Positions 17,447 to 25,610 of a stretch of 64,000 nt of DNA are shown one piece after another. Source of the stretch: CAYVUB01 sp964454675 (GTDB lineage: Bacteria > Bacteroidota > Bacteroidia > Flavobacteriales > Flavobacteriaceae); the NCBI GenBank assembly GCA_964454675.1, contig CAYVUB010000002.1:1-64000 (forward strand), read 5' to 3'. A program made the translations under genes and the position numbers. How positions within the stretch are numbered: the stretch's first letter is position 1; the number at the start of each line of letters is the position of its first letter. The notes beneath the pieces were generated by a model. The model searched no databases and was not told the origin of the DNA. It saw only the letters and a program-made list of their open reading frames with translations.

Positions 17447-18411
17447 TAAATAATACCTTCTCTAATTAAATCGTGAATGTGGACTACACCGGCATACTTA
17501 CCGTTTTTTTCAACCAATAGCTGCGAAATGCCGTTGGCTTCCATCATTTCCATAGCGTCAACAGCCATGGCATCTTCATCTATACGTTTAGGGTTATGGC
17601 TCATGATATCGCTTGCCGTTAAGTGGATAAACTCATCACTTTTGGTCAGCATACGGCGTATATCCCCATCAGTAATAATGCCTGTTATCTTGTTATCTTC
17701 AACAACGGCAGTTACTCCCAGCATTTTCTCGGAAATTTCCACAATAACCTGTTTGACGTTTGTATGCAATTGTACCTGCGGTTTTTCATTAACCGATGAT
17801 AAATCGCTCACACGCAAATACAGTCGTTTACCCAAAGCACCGCCGGGATGATATTTGGCAAAATCCTTGCTCGAAAATCCTCGTAATTCCAGCAGGCATA
17901 TAGCCAGCGCATCTCCAATAACCAATTGTGCCGTCGTACTTGTTGTAGGTGCGAGATTATTCGGGCAGGCTTCCTGTTCTACATAAGCATTCATAATAAA
18001 ATCTGCTTGCTGGCCCAAAAACGATTTTGTATTACCTGTAATGGCAATCATCTTGTTTTTTGCATTTTTTATCAAAGGAACCAACACCTTTATTTCGGGA
18101 GTATTGCCGCTTTTCGAAATGCAGATTACCACATCGTCTTCAAGAATAAGCCCTAAATCGCCATGAATAGCATCGGCAGCATGCATAAATACTGCAGGTG
18201 TTCCTGTAGAGTTTAAGGTTGCTACAATTTTGTTGGCTATAATGGCACTTTTACCAATACCGGTAATAATTACCCGGCCTTTGGAATTATATATAAGCTC
18301 AACAGCATTTGCAAAATCATCATCCAGTAATTGTTCCAAATGCGCTATGGCTTTACTCTCTGTTTGAATAGTTTTTTTTGCCGTAGCTATGATAGAATTT
18401 TTAATATTCAA
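17446..18411 (-). CDS. kdsD: D-arabinose-5-phosphate isomerase (KpsF/GutQ family)
   Basis: Converts ribulose-5-phosphate to arabinose-5-phosphate, the first committed step to KDO of LPS. 321 aa. An SIS domain (about 30-190) holds GIGKSAIIANKIVATLNSTG, HGDLG, CISKSGNTPE and HPGGALGK; two CBS domains fill about 205-321 (GIITDGDIRR and GVVHIHDLIREG). It is the first gene of a minus-strand set with tatC (1-bp overlap) and lptB. A TATATTTG -7 box lies 77 nt upstream. Confidence 0.94.
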   Translation of the reverse strand: MNIKNSIIATAKKTIQTESKAIAHLEQLLDDDFANAVELIYNSKGRVIITGIGKSAIIANKIVATLNSTGTPAVFMHAADAIHGDLGLILEDDVVICISKSGNTPEIKVLVPLIKNAKNKMIAITGNTKSFLGQQADFIMNAYVEQEACPNNLAPTTSTTAQLVIGDALAICLLELRGFSSKDFAKYHPGGALGKRLYLRVSDLSSVNEKPQVQLHTNVKQVIVEISEKMLGVTAVVEDNKITGIITDGDIRRMLTKSDEFIHLTASDIMSHNPKRIDEDAMAVDAMEMMEANGISQLLVEKNGKYAGVVHIHDLIREGII

Positions 18412-18427
18412 AATTTTTTGTTTTTGG

Positions 18428-18458
18428 TTTGATGCGTATAAAGAAATTAGTATCTTTA
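18428..18458 (+). promoter_or_regulatory. Promoter candidate of recQ
   Basis: TTTG at 18428-18431, a 19-nt spacer and TATCTTTA at 18451-18458 (last base differs from TAnnTTTG). It would give a leader of about 125 nt before the recQ ATG at 18590 and crosses the kdsD leader. Confidence 0.5.
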
Positions 18459-18488
18459 AACTTAAACAAAGTAATTGCTATTATTTTG

Positions 18489-18496
18489 CAAATATA
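18489..18496 (-). promoter_or_regulatory. -7 promoter box of the kdsD-tatC set
   Basis: The minus strand reads TATATTTG, a perfect TAnnTTTG. Expected transcript start near 18483, about 70 nt before the kdsD ATG. A -33 match is not obvious. Confidence 0.5.
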
Positions 18497-18589
18497 CACA
18501 AACACAATCATAAATTTAAGGAGTTTTCCTGTGTGCTGCGTATTAATTGTGTAGCGGTACGGGATGGTTATTAAATATAAAACGGATTA

Positions 18590-20791
18590 ATGAGTATTAC
18601 AGAAAGTGAACTGCATTCAGCTTTAAAAAGCTATTTTGGTTTTACCAAGTTCAAAGGACTTCAGGAAGGTGTTATTAAAAGTATCGTATCAGATCAAAAC
18701 ACTTTTGTAATTATGCCCACCGGCGGTGGAAAATCTTTATGCTACCAGTTACCTGCATTAATAAAAGACGGTACTGCCATTATTGTATCGCCGTTAATTG
18801 CCTTAATGAAAAATCAGGTGGATGCCATAAGAGCAGTATCACAAAATGACGGTATAGCTCATGTATTAAATTCATCATTAAATAAAACCGAAATAAAACA
18901 GGTTAAATCCGATATAAAAAACGGCATAACCAAATTGCTTTATGTTGCTCCGGAATCATTGACAAAAGAAGAAAATGTCGAGTTTTTACGTTCGGTAGAA
19001 GTGTCGTTTATGGCGGTTGATGAAGCACACTGTATAAGTGAATGGGGACACGATTTCAGACCCGAATACCGAAATTTAAAACAGATTATTAGACGTATAG
19101 GTGATAATATTCCTATTATTGGGCTTACCGCAACGGCTACACCAAAAGTACAGGAAGACATTTTAAAAAGCCTGGACATTACCGATGCCAATACCTTTAA
19201 AGCGTCTTTTAACCGTCCTAATTTATATTATGAAGTACGCCCTAAAACCAAAAATGTTGATGCCGATATTATACGGTTTATCAAACAGAATATGGGCAAA
19301 TCAGGCATCATATACTGCCTGAGCCGTAAGCGTGTTGAAGAACTTGCACAGGTATTGCAGGTAAATGGTATTAAAGCCGTGCCGTATCACGCAGGTCTGG
19401 ATGCCAAAAGCAGAGTAAAACACCAGGATATGTTTTTGATGGAAGATGTAGATGTTGTAGTAGCAACCATAGCTTTCGGAATGGGAATAGACAAACCCGA
19501 TGTGCGTTTTGTTATTCATCATGATATGCCCAAAAGTATCGAAAGTTATTATCAGGAAACCGGTAGGGCAGGACGTGACGGCGGCGAAGGTCACTGTTTG
19601 GCATTTTATGCCTATAAAGATATTGAGAAACTTGAAAAATTTATGTCCGGTAAACCTGTGGCAGAACAGGAAATAGGGCAGGCATTGTTGCAGGAAGTCG
19701 TGGCTTTTTCCGAAAGTTCCATATCAAGACGCAAGTTTATCCTTCATTATTTTGGCGAAGAATTTGACAACGAAACCGGCGAAGGCGGCAATATGGATGA
19801 CAACGTACGCTATCCTAAAAAACAGCATGAAGCTCAGGAAGATGCCGCTATTGTTCTCAATACGGTGTTGCAAACCAATGACAAGTATAAAGCAAAAGAT
19901 TTAATACATGTAATCACAGGAAAATCTAATGCATTGATAGCATCTCATAAAACTGATAACCAGTCGTTTTTTGGGGTAGGAAGTGAAAAAGACAAACGCT
20001 ATTGGATGGCATTGGTACGCCAGCTGCTTGTTGCAGGACTTCTTAAAAAAGATATTGAAACCTACGGAGTCTTAAAACTTACAGATGAAGGTAAGGCGTT
20101 TATCAAATCGCCGGTAGCATTTATGATGACAGAAGACCATGTATTTGATGAGGAAACCGATGACAGTATCATTACCGCATCAAAAGGTGAAAATGCCGTT
20201 GCCGATGAGCAGTTGATGTCCATGCTTAGAGATTTGCGCAAACGCAATGCTAAAAAATTAGGGGTACCGCCATTTGTAATTTTTCAAGACCCGTCATTGG
20301 AGGATATGGCGTTAAAATATCCGGTTACTCTTGATGAATTAAGCAACGTACACGGCGTAGGCGAAGGAAAAGCCAAAAAATACGGTAAAGATTTTGTCGA
20401 ACTTATAGCCCGCTATGTAGAAGACAATGATATCATTAGACCGGATGATATGGTCGTGAAAACCACAGGGTCAAACTCTGCATTAAAATTGTATATCATT
20501 CAAAATATAGACCGGAAATTACCACTCGATGATATTGCCAAATCCAAAGGTATGAGCATGAAAGAGTTTATCAAAGAGCTCGAAGCCATCGTTTATTCAG
20601 GCACAAAACTCAATATCAATTACTGGATTGATGATATTTTGGATGAAGATCAGCAAGAGGAGATTCACGATTATTTTATGGAATCCAACTCAGACAAAAT
20701 TGATATAGCCATTAAAGAATTTGACGGCGAATATGACGATGAAGAGCTGCGCCTGTATCGTATTAAATTTATAAGTGAAGTGGCAAATTAG
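18590..20791 (+). CDS. recQ: ATP-dependent DNA helicase RecQ lacking the zinc-binding cysteines
   Basis: 733 aa 3'-5' DNA helicase of recombination and repair. Walker A TGGGKS (44-49), DEAH box in VDEAHCISEWGHDFRPEY (about 143-160), TATATPKV, and the motif VI region YQETGRAGRDG are intact. In the RQC region the usual CRR...CGNCDNC zinc site is replaced by ISRRKFILHYFGEEF and EGGNMDDN, so all four cysteines are missing. An HRDC domain (about 560-625, DLRKRNAKKLGVPPFVIFQD start) and a C-terminal helical domain (about 660-725) follow. Zinc-less RecQ forms are common in this phylum as far as I recall. Monocistronic. Confidence 0.94.
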   Translation: MSITESELHSALKSYFGFTKFKGLQEGVIKSIVSDQNTFVIMPTGGGKSLCYQLPALIKDGTAIIVSPLIALMKNQVDAIRAVSQNDGIAHVLNSSLNKTEIKQVKSDIKNGITKLLYVAPESLTKEENVEFLRSVEVSFMAVDEAHCISEWGHDFRPEYRNLKQIIRRIGDNIPIIGLTATATPKVQEDILKSLDITDANTFKASFNRPNLYYEVRPKTKNVDADIIRFIKQNMGKSGIIYCLSRKRVEELAQVLQVNGIKAVPYHAGLDAKSRVKHQDMFLMEDVDVVVATIAFGMGIDKPDVRFVIHHDMPKSIESYYQETGRAGRDGGEGHCLAFYAYKDIEKLEKFMSGKPVAEQEIGQALLQEVVAFSESSISRRKFILHYFGEEFDNETGEGGNMDDNVRYPKKQHEAQEDAAIVLNTVLQTNDKYKAKDLIHVITGKSNALIASHKTDNQSFFGVGSEKDKRYWMALVRQLLVAGLLKKDIETYGVLKLTDEGKAFIKSPVAFMMTEDHVFDEETDDSIITASKGENAVADEQLMSMLRDLRKRNAKKLGVPPFVIFQDPSLEDMALKYPVTLDELSNVHGVGEGKAKKYGKDFVELIARYVEDNDIIRPDDMVVKTTGSNSALKLYIIQNIDRKLPLDDIAKSKGMSMKEFIKELEAIVYSGTKLNINYWIDDILDEDQQEEIHDYFMESNSDKIDIAIKEFDGEYDDEELRLYRIKFISEVAN

Positions 20792-20832
20792 TTCAAAGTT
20801 AGTCTTGGTTCTTGTTTCTTGGCTTCTTAAAT

Positions 20833-20867
20833 CGTAAATCAAAATTCGTAAATCGTAAATCGTAATT
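20833..20867. repeat. Heptamer CGTAAAT tandem repeat
   Basis: CGTAAAT occurs at 20833, 20847 and 20854, with degenerate units at 20840 and 20861, giving five 7-bp periods ending 2 bp before the -7 box of the next gene. Confidence 0.65.
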
Positions 20868-20869
20868 CC

Positions 20870-20877
20870 TATCTTTG
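20870..20877 (+). promoter_or_regulatory. -7 promoter box of the peptidyl-prolyl isomerase gene
   Basis: TATCTTTG, a perfect TAnnTTTG, 25 nt before the ATG at 20903. The -33 position falls within the heptamer array and shows no TTG. Confidence 0.65.
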
Positions 20878-20902
20878 CAGCTTCAAACAAAAATTTAAAA
20901 AC

Positions 20903-21835
20903 ATGCAAGACGGATTATACGCCAAATTTCATACAAGCAAAGGTAACATTACAGTTGCTTTAGAGTTCAAAAAAACACCCGGAACGGTTGGTAATTTTGT
21001 TGCCCTTGCCGAAGGGAATCTCGAAAATACCGCAAAACCGCAAGGTAAACCGTATTACAACGGATTAAAATTTCACAGAGTCATTTCAGATTTTATGATA
21101 CAGGGCGGCTGTCCGCAAGGTACAGGTGCCGGCGGTCCCGGTTACAAATTTGATGACGAGTTTCATCCAGATTTAAAACACGATGGTCCAGGCGTGTTGT
21201 CTATGGCAAATGCAGGTCCTGGCACTAATGGCAGTCAGTTTTTTATCACCCATATTGAAACACCTTGGTTGGACAATATGCACACAGTTTTTGGTAAAGT
21301 TACCGAAGGTCAGGATGTGGTGGATGCTATTGCTCAAGGCGACGAGATTACATCTGTTGAAATTATAAGAATTGGCGCAGATGCCGAAAAATTCAACGCT
21401 GTTGAAGCTTTCAGAACTTTTGAAGGTGCACGCGAAAAACGTATTGCTGCAGAGCGTGAAGCCAAACGTGCCGAACTTGATAAACTATCGGCAGGTTTTG
21501 AAGAAACCAAAAGTGGTTTGCGTTATCAAATTATTCAAAAAGGAAACGGTAAGCAAGCGGTTGCAGGTAACAAAGTATCGGTACATTATAAAGGACAACT
21601 GCCGGACGGAACAGTTTTCGATTCGTCATACAAACGCAATCAGCCTTTGGATTTTCAAGTAGGTGTTGGTCAAGTAATCGCCGGATGGGATGAAGGTATC
21701 TGCCTGCTTAAGGTTGGCGACAAAGCCCGGTTGGTCATACCAAGCGATTTGGGTTATGGTGCTCGTGGTGCCGGTGGTGTGATTCCGCCAGATGCCACTT
21801 TAATTTTTGATGTGGAATTGATGGATATAAAGTAA
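20903..21835 (+). CDS. Cyclophilin-FKBP fusion peptidyl-prolyl isomerase
   Basis: 310 aa with two unrelated proline isomerase domains. N-terminal cyclophilin (about 1-165): FHRVISDFMIQGG with the catalytic Arg, GTNGSQFFIT, and PWLDNMHTVFGKV. A charged helical linker (about 170-200, rich in Arg/Glu/Lys/Ala) leads to a C-terminal FKBP domain (about 205-310): VSVHYKGQLPDGTVFDSS, GVGQVIAGWDEG and GYGARGAGGVIPP. No signal peptide, so cytosolic. Both active sites look complete. Possible role: folding chaperone with two proline specificities. Followed by a strong hairpin that separates it from the convergent gene. Confidence 0.94.
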   Translation: MQDGLYAKFHTSKGNITVALEFKKTPGTVGNFVALAEGNLENTAKPQGKPYYNGLKFHRVISDFMIQGGCPQGTGAGGPGYKFDDEFHPDLKHDGPGVLSMANAGPGTNGSQFFITHIETPWLDNMHTVFGKVTEGQDVVDAIAQGDEITSVEIIRIGADAEKFNAVEAFRTFEGAREKRIAAEREAKRAELDKLSAGFEETKSGLRYQIIQKGNGKQAVAGNKVSVHYKGQLPDGTVFDSSYKRNQPLDFQVGVGQVIAGWDEGICLLKVGDKARLVIPSDLGYGARGAGGVIPPDATLIFDVELMDIK

Positions 21836-21865
21836 GCAGCGAACCAATTTTGTTTTACAAAATTG

Positions 21866-21900
21866 TGTGAGTCGCTTATACTGAGCGTAGTTGAAGTATC
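21866..21900. repeat. Degenerate dispersed intergenic repeat fragment
   Basis: Contains ACTGAGCGTAGTTGAAGTAT, which resembles the CTGAGCG..GTCGAAG element scattered between genes in many Bacteroidota. Assigned by similarity to a remembered pattern only. Confidence 0.35.
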
Positions 21901-21918
21901 CAATAAAAAACAAAACTG

Positions 21919-21965
21919 AAAATTCCAAATTCCACGGTATAAACCACGTTGGAATTTGGAATTTT
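21919..21965. terminator. Bidirectional hairpin between convergent genes
   Basis: Perfect 16-bp inverted arms AAAATTCCAAATTCCA (21919-21934) and TGGAATTTGGAATTTT (21950-21965), 15-nt loop. The A-run on the left and T-run on the right allow it to end transcripts from both the isomerase gene (stop 21835) and the minus-strand gene ending at 22002. Confidence 0.75.
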
Positions 21966-22001
21966 ATTATTTGGAAACCACACTTAAATCTTACAAAGCT
22001 G

Positions 22002-22871
22002 TTAATGATGTGATGGTTCGTAAATAATCCGAAGGAACGAGCTAAACCGTTGATTTTCCCTGCTTATCGGGATGCCGGTAACAATACCTACCAACAGGTT
22101 ATCGGCAAGACCAACACGCATTTGAGGTCTTATAACCATATCAAAATCATTCTTTATCAGTTCTTTGTTAAACTCGATACCAATAAAATTTCGGGTTCCC
22201 GGTATCATGTAGTGGATGTTTGTGTTTATTTGCCAAACGGTATTGGTTGCATTGTCACTAAAATGATGCGCAATTACCGGTCCGGTATAAATCAGTGAAT
22301 GGAAATTATTTCCCCAGCGCTTTGCTGCAACAAAAAACGGATTATAGACATTTCCCGTAAATAATCTGCTACTGCTATAGCTGTTAAAATCGGTCAGCTC
22401 AAACTCGTGTATATAACCAACTGCCAAACTGGTTTTATGTTTTTCTGATACGTAAAATGAATATTGCCCGGCAAGTTTTACACTGTTCAATTTACTGTTG
22501 GGCGCAAAACCTTCGCCATTTTTTGAATAGAGAGAAAACGGAAGCTCTACTTCAAGTCCCAAACGGTCTATGGGAGCCCATTCGTATTCTACCAATGCCA
22601 GATACTCATCAAAATCCCGGTTATCGGTAATTCCAAAACCAACGTTCCATTCTTTTTCGCCTTTTCTGGCACCGAGATCTCTGATGAGGTCAATATAAAG
22701 CGGTTCGGCATGCAATATTTTTACAGGTTCTTGCCGGTCCTGTACTTCATAAATGTAAATGCTGTCTTTGGCCTGATTGCTTGTTTCTTTTTCCGTTTGA
22801 GCATAAGTGCTTGTTGCCATCAATACCAATAGTATTGATAATAATCTATATGTATATAAATTTGTAATCAT
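22002..22871 (-). CDS. Uncharacterised outer-membrane beta-barrel-like protein (HAEPL family)
   Basis: 289 aa from the ATG at 22871, chosen because it gives a signal peptide (hydrophobic stretch about 10-24, ending ATSTYAQ); the longer frame to 22949 adds a non-signal-like leader. The mature part opens with a charged segment and the motif HAEPLYIDLIRDLGARKGE, then alternating strands rich in aromatic and glycine residues and the end FLRIIYEPSHH, consistent with a beta-barrel. I recall such proteins in Bacteroidota annotated under unreliable names; no function is established. It follows a small membrane-associated protein gene by 79 nt, a pairing I believe recurs in the phylum. Confidence 0.65.
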   Translation of the reverse strand: MITNLYTYRLLSILLVLMATSTYAQTEKETSNQAKDSIYIYEVQDRQEPVKILHAEPLYIDLIRDLGARKGEKEWNVGFGITDNRDFDEYLALVEYEWAPIDRLGLEVELPFSLYSKNGEGFAPNSKLNSVKLAGQYSFYVSEKHKTSLAVGYIHEFELTDFNSYSSSRLFTGNVYNPFFVAAKRWGNNFHSLIYTGPVIAHHFSDNATNTVWQINTNIHYMIPGTRNFIGIEFNKELIKNDFDMVIRPQMRVGLADNLLVGIVTGIPISRENQRFSSFLRIIYEPSHH

Positions 22872-22950
22872 CTTGAATTTGTTAGTATTAAATACAAAAT
22901 TATCATCGGTTTCTTGTGAAAACCAATGTAATACAGTTGCTAAAAACAAA

Positions 22951-23340
22951 TTATACTTTTGGTGGTGGTGCCTGTATTTCCAAAAACGGATTTAAGAAGT
23001 CTTTATGATTGTGGAGCAGATGAGCAGTTTGAGTATTATCAATTAAAGTGCTTTTATTTTCGGTCATTTCGCTCACGATAAAATGATCGATATGTTTGGC
23101 TTTTTTCAAGCCTGTATGCTGTTCGGAATCGGTGTCTTCACTTTCCGGAATGGCATCTTCATAGCCTAAAATCTGTTCTAATACAATTTCTATAATACTT
23201 TCCTGATCGTTAAAATAAATGTTAGTATCAACATAATAGGAATGAGCATCCGGCGAATCGACACTGCAATTAAGCAGATACAATGCCATAAATCCCCAAA
23301 AATATTTTATAAAAAAGCTATGTCTTAAGGTTTCAAACAT
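22951..23340 (-). CDS. Small secreted or membrane-anchored acidic protein, partner of the HAEPL gene
   Basis: 129 aa. An N-terminal hydrophobic segment (about 9-24) ends in LLNCSVDSPD; Cys25 could be a lipidation site although Asn at -1 is unusual. The rest is acidic and polar, with FNDQESIIEIVLEQILGYEDAIPE, a His-containing segment HLLHNHKDFLNPF, and a C-terminal APPPKV. The ATG at 23340 is only 4 nt after a TATTTTTG -7 box (23345-23352), so the mRNA may be leaderless. Function unknown; the histidines are suggestive of metal but prove nothing. Confidence 0.6.
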   Translation of the reverse strand: MFETLRHSFFIKYFWGFMALYLLNCSVDSPDAHSYYVDTNIYFNDQESIIEIVLEQILGYEDAIPESEDTDSEQHTGLKKAKHIDHFIVSEMTENKSTLIDNTQTAHLLHNHKDFLNPFLEIQAPPPKV

Positions 23341-23344
23341 GGCA

Positions 23345-23352
23345 CAAAAATA
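23345..23352 (-). promoter_or_regulatory. -7 promoter box of the small acidic protein gene
   Basis: Minus strand TATTTTTG, perfect TAnnTTTG, 4 nt before the ATG at 23340. -33 element not recognised. Confidence 0.45.
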
Positions 23353-23395
23353 ACGATTTAAGATAAAGTAGTTGTTAGTGTTTTCTTAAAATGGA

Positions 23396-24628
23396 TTACA
23401 ACTTCAAATTCCTAATCCGTTCCAACAATGTTGGATGCGAATAGTGCATAAATACATACGCCGGATGCGGTGTTAAGTTGCTCAAACTGTTCTTTGACAG
23501 TTTTTTTAAAGCGGTAATCAACGGTTCGGCTTTATAAGTGGCTTTTGCGTAATCATCGGCTTGGTATTCAAATTTTCGGGATAAGTAATTCATGAGTAAT
23601 CCTGTAATTTCAGAAATAGGTGCATAAAGCATCCCAAAAGCAATCAAGCCTACATGAAAACTTTGGATGTCAACACCCAAAGCGTTGGACAGCAACGGAC
23701 TTGAGATAAATAATGACAATACATACAGCATGATTCCTGTAAGTAGCACAGAGGCTGCCACATTGTAGATAATGTGTTTCTTTTTATAATGACCAACTTC
23801 ATGGGCTAAAACCGCCACAATCTCATCGTCATTCAACTCGTTTACCAATGTATCGTAAAGAGTGACGCGTTTTTCACTGCCAAAACCCGAAAAATACGCA
23901 TTGGCTTTGGTGCTTCGTTTTGAGCCGTCAATGACAAAAATTTTATTCAGGCTAAATCCGACGGTTTTGGCATAATCTGAAATTTTGTTGCGTAATTCTC
24001 CTTCTTCCAGAGGTGTTTGTTTGTTAAAAACAGGCACAATCAGTCTGGCGTAAAACATATTCATCAACAGGCTGAATGCTGTAATAATCAACCAGGTATA
24101 TAACCAAAATTGCGAGCCGGTAAGTTCATAAAACCAAACCACCAAAGCCAATATGCCGCCACCTATTACCGCCATCATCAACAAGCCTTTGATTTTATCG
24201 AGAATAAAGGTTTTTTTGGTGGTTTTATTAAACCCGAAACGTTCTTCTATTACAAACGTTTTGTAGTATGCAAACGGTGTGTTGATACTATCGCTTGCCA
24301 GCATAATTATTCCGAAGAATATCAAGGCAATAACAATTGTATTGTTGCTAAAACTTCGGGCAATAGTATCAACATAGTCAAAACCATCCAGAAACAGGAA
24401 TCCTAAGGTAAGTATTAAAGAAAATACCGATGTAATCAATCCGAATTTATAATTAACAGCCTTGTAATCCTGCGATTTTTTGTAAGCTTCGGTATCGTAA
24501 ACATCATCTAATTCCGGCGGAATAGGGTCGTTGTAGTGTTTGGCATTAAGCGCATCCAGCACTTTTTCAATGATAAAACTGATGATGATAATGCCGATGA
24601 TGGTATAAAATAGTGTTGATGCTGTCAT
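23396..24628 (-). CDS. M48 family membrane metallopeptidase (Ste24/CAAX protease-like)
   Basis: 410 aa. Zinc motif HEVGHYKKKH around residues 275-284 with the third ligand glutamate in KFEYQADDYA. Several membrane segments precede it (about 5-20, 63-82, 98-115, 150-170, 178-195) and two follow the motif, as in eukaryotic Ste24p. The N-terminal region and FNKQTPLEEGELRNKI match bacterial Ste24-like proteins. No CAAX substrates are known in these bacteria, so it is probably a general membrane protein quality-control protease. 44 nt downstream of the TrmH-type gene. Confidence 0.9.
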   Translation of the reverse strand: MTASTLFYTIIGIIIISFIIEKVLDALNAKHYNDPIPPELDDVYDTEAYKKSQDYKAVNYKFGLITSVFSLILTLGFLFLDGFDYVDTIARSFSNNTIVIALIFFGIIMLASDSINTPFAYYKTFVIEERFGFNKTTKKTFILDKIKGLLMMAVIGGGILALVVWFYELTGSQFWLYTWLIITAFSLLMNMFYARLIVPVFNKQTPLEEGELRNKISDYAKTVGFSLNKIFVIDGSKRSTKANAYFSGFGSEKRVTLYDTLVNELNDDEIVAVLAHEVGHYKKKHIIYNVAASVLLTGIMLYVLSLFISSPLLSNALGVDIQSFHVGLIAFGMLYAPISEITGLLMNYLSRKFEYQADDYAKATYKAEPLITALKKLSKNSLSNLTPHPAYVFMHYSHPTLLERIRNLKL

Positions 24629-24672
24629 TTTATAAGTATTCAGTCGCAGTCTTTAGTTGGCAGTAAAAACTG

Positions 24673-25473
24673 TTATTTAAAATTCCGTTGTCTTTTTGCT
24701 TCAAAAATAAGGATTCCCGCCGCAACCGATACATTCATGCTGTCAATTTCGCCTTGCATCGGGATAATGATGTTTTGGGTAGAATTGCTAAGCCATTCAC
24801 TGCTCAAACCTGTATCTTCGGTGCCGACAACAAGTGCCAATGCTGTTGTAAAATCTTGTGTGTGGTATGCAACGGAAGCCTGCAACGCTGCACAATACAT
24901 ATTGATATTGTTTTCTTGTAAAAAACGTATGATTTCTGAAGTTGAACCAACAGCAATAGTATTAGTAAACAAACAACCTACACTACTGCGGATGATATTT
25001 GGATTATATAAATCGGTTTTTGGGTTGGCAATAATCACGGCATCCACATTGGCAGCATCGGCAGTGCGCAGCAATGCACCGATGTTTCCGGGTTTTTCGG
25101 GAGCTTCTGCAACAAGGATTAATGGTTTTTTTGATGTAAATTGCAATAACGAAAGTTCGTGCGGTTTTGATTTTGCAACCGCAATAATCCCTTCGGTAGT
25201 ATCACGATAGGCTAATTTTTGATAGACATCTTTTGAAATTTCAATATGAGTTTGTTGTTGAGTTGTTAAGTTGTTGAGTTGTGATTCCGAACATAATTCC
25301 GGAACAAAAAGAATGGTTTCTATTGCATAATCACCTTTAATTGCTAAAGAAATTTCTCGCTCACCTTCTATTAAAAACAAGCCTGTTTTTTTGCGTTCAC
25401 GCGATTTGTCTTTCAACTGTACGAGTTGTTTGATATAAGGATTTTGGGTGCTGAAAATCTGCTTTTTTATCAT
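24673..25473 (-). CDS. TrmH/SpoU-family RNA 2'-O-methyltransferase
   Basis: 266 aa. N-terminal substrate-binding region (LKDKSRERKKTGLFLIEGEREI) followed by a SPOUT fold with the three SpoU motifs: NIGALLRTADAANVDAVI, LVVGTEDTGLS, and IPMQGEIDSMNVSVAAGILIF split at their usual places (about 130, 222 and 242). Uses S-adenosylmethionine to methylate a ribose in rRNA or tRNA; target not predictable. The frame is open to 25503 but a -7 box (25478-25485) sits inside that extension, so the ATG at 25473 is the start and the mRNA is probably leaderless. Confidence 0.92.
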   Translation of the reverse strand: MIKKQIFSTQNPYIKQLVQLKDKSRERKKTGLFLIEGEREISLAIKGDYAIETILFVPELCSESQLNNLTTQQQTHIEISKDVYQKLAYRDTTEGIIAVAKSKPHELSLLQFTSKKPLILVAEAPEKPGNIGALLRTADAANVDAVIIANPKTDLYNPNIIRSSVGCLFTNTIAVGSTSEIIRFLQENNINMYCAALQASVAYHTQDFTTALALVVGTEDTGLSSEWLSNSTQNIIIPMQGEIDSMNVSVAAGILIFEAKRQRNFK

Positions 25474-25477
25474 ACGG

Positions 25478-25485
25478 CAAAAGTA
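25478..25485 (-). promoter_or_regulatory. -7 promoter box of the TrmH-type gene
   Basis: Minus strand TACTTTTG, perfect TAnnTTTG, 4 nt before the ATG. TTTG at 25501-25504 could be the -33 element but the spacer is only 15 nt. Confidence 0.55.
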
Positions 25486-25499
25486 ATGTAAATAATATC

Positions 25500-25576
25500 G
25501 CAAAGACGCAGAGTCGTTATGTATGTATTATAAATGTTGACATTGGCTTTGTGTCTTGGCGACTTTGCGAGAGATA
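25500..25576. repeat. Dispersed palindromic intergenic repeat, copy 1
   Basis: Contains CGCAAAGACGCAGAGTCG on the left and GGCTTTGTGTCTTGGCGACTTTGCGAG on the right (in halves), imperfect inverted arms. It resembles a second copy at 55098-55161 and the CGCAAAG-type repeats common between flavobacterial genes. Confidence 0.6.
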
Positions 25577-25610
25577 ATATTATCGATTTGTACCTGTTTG
25601 AGATTAAAAA

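Noticed and set aside
18389..18574. Small plus-strand reading frame between kdsD and recQ
   Set aside because: Begins inside kdsD, composition is not protein-like and it spans both promoters.
22871..22949. N-terminal extension of the HAEPL protein
   Set aside because: The extension does not look like a signal sequence, while the internal ATG at 22871 starts one directly.
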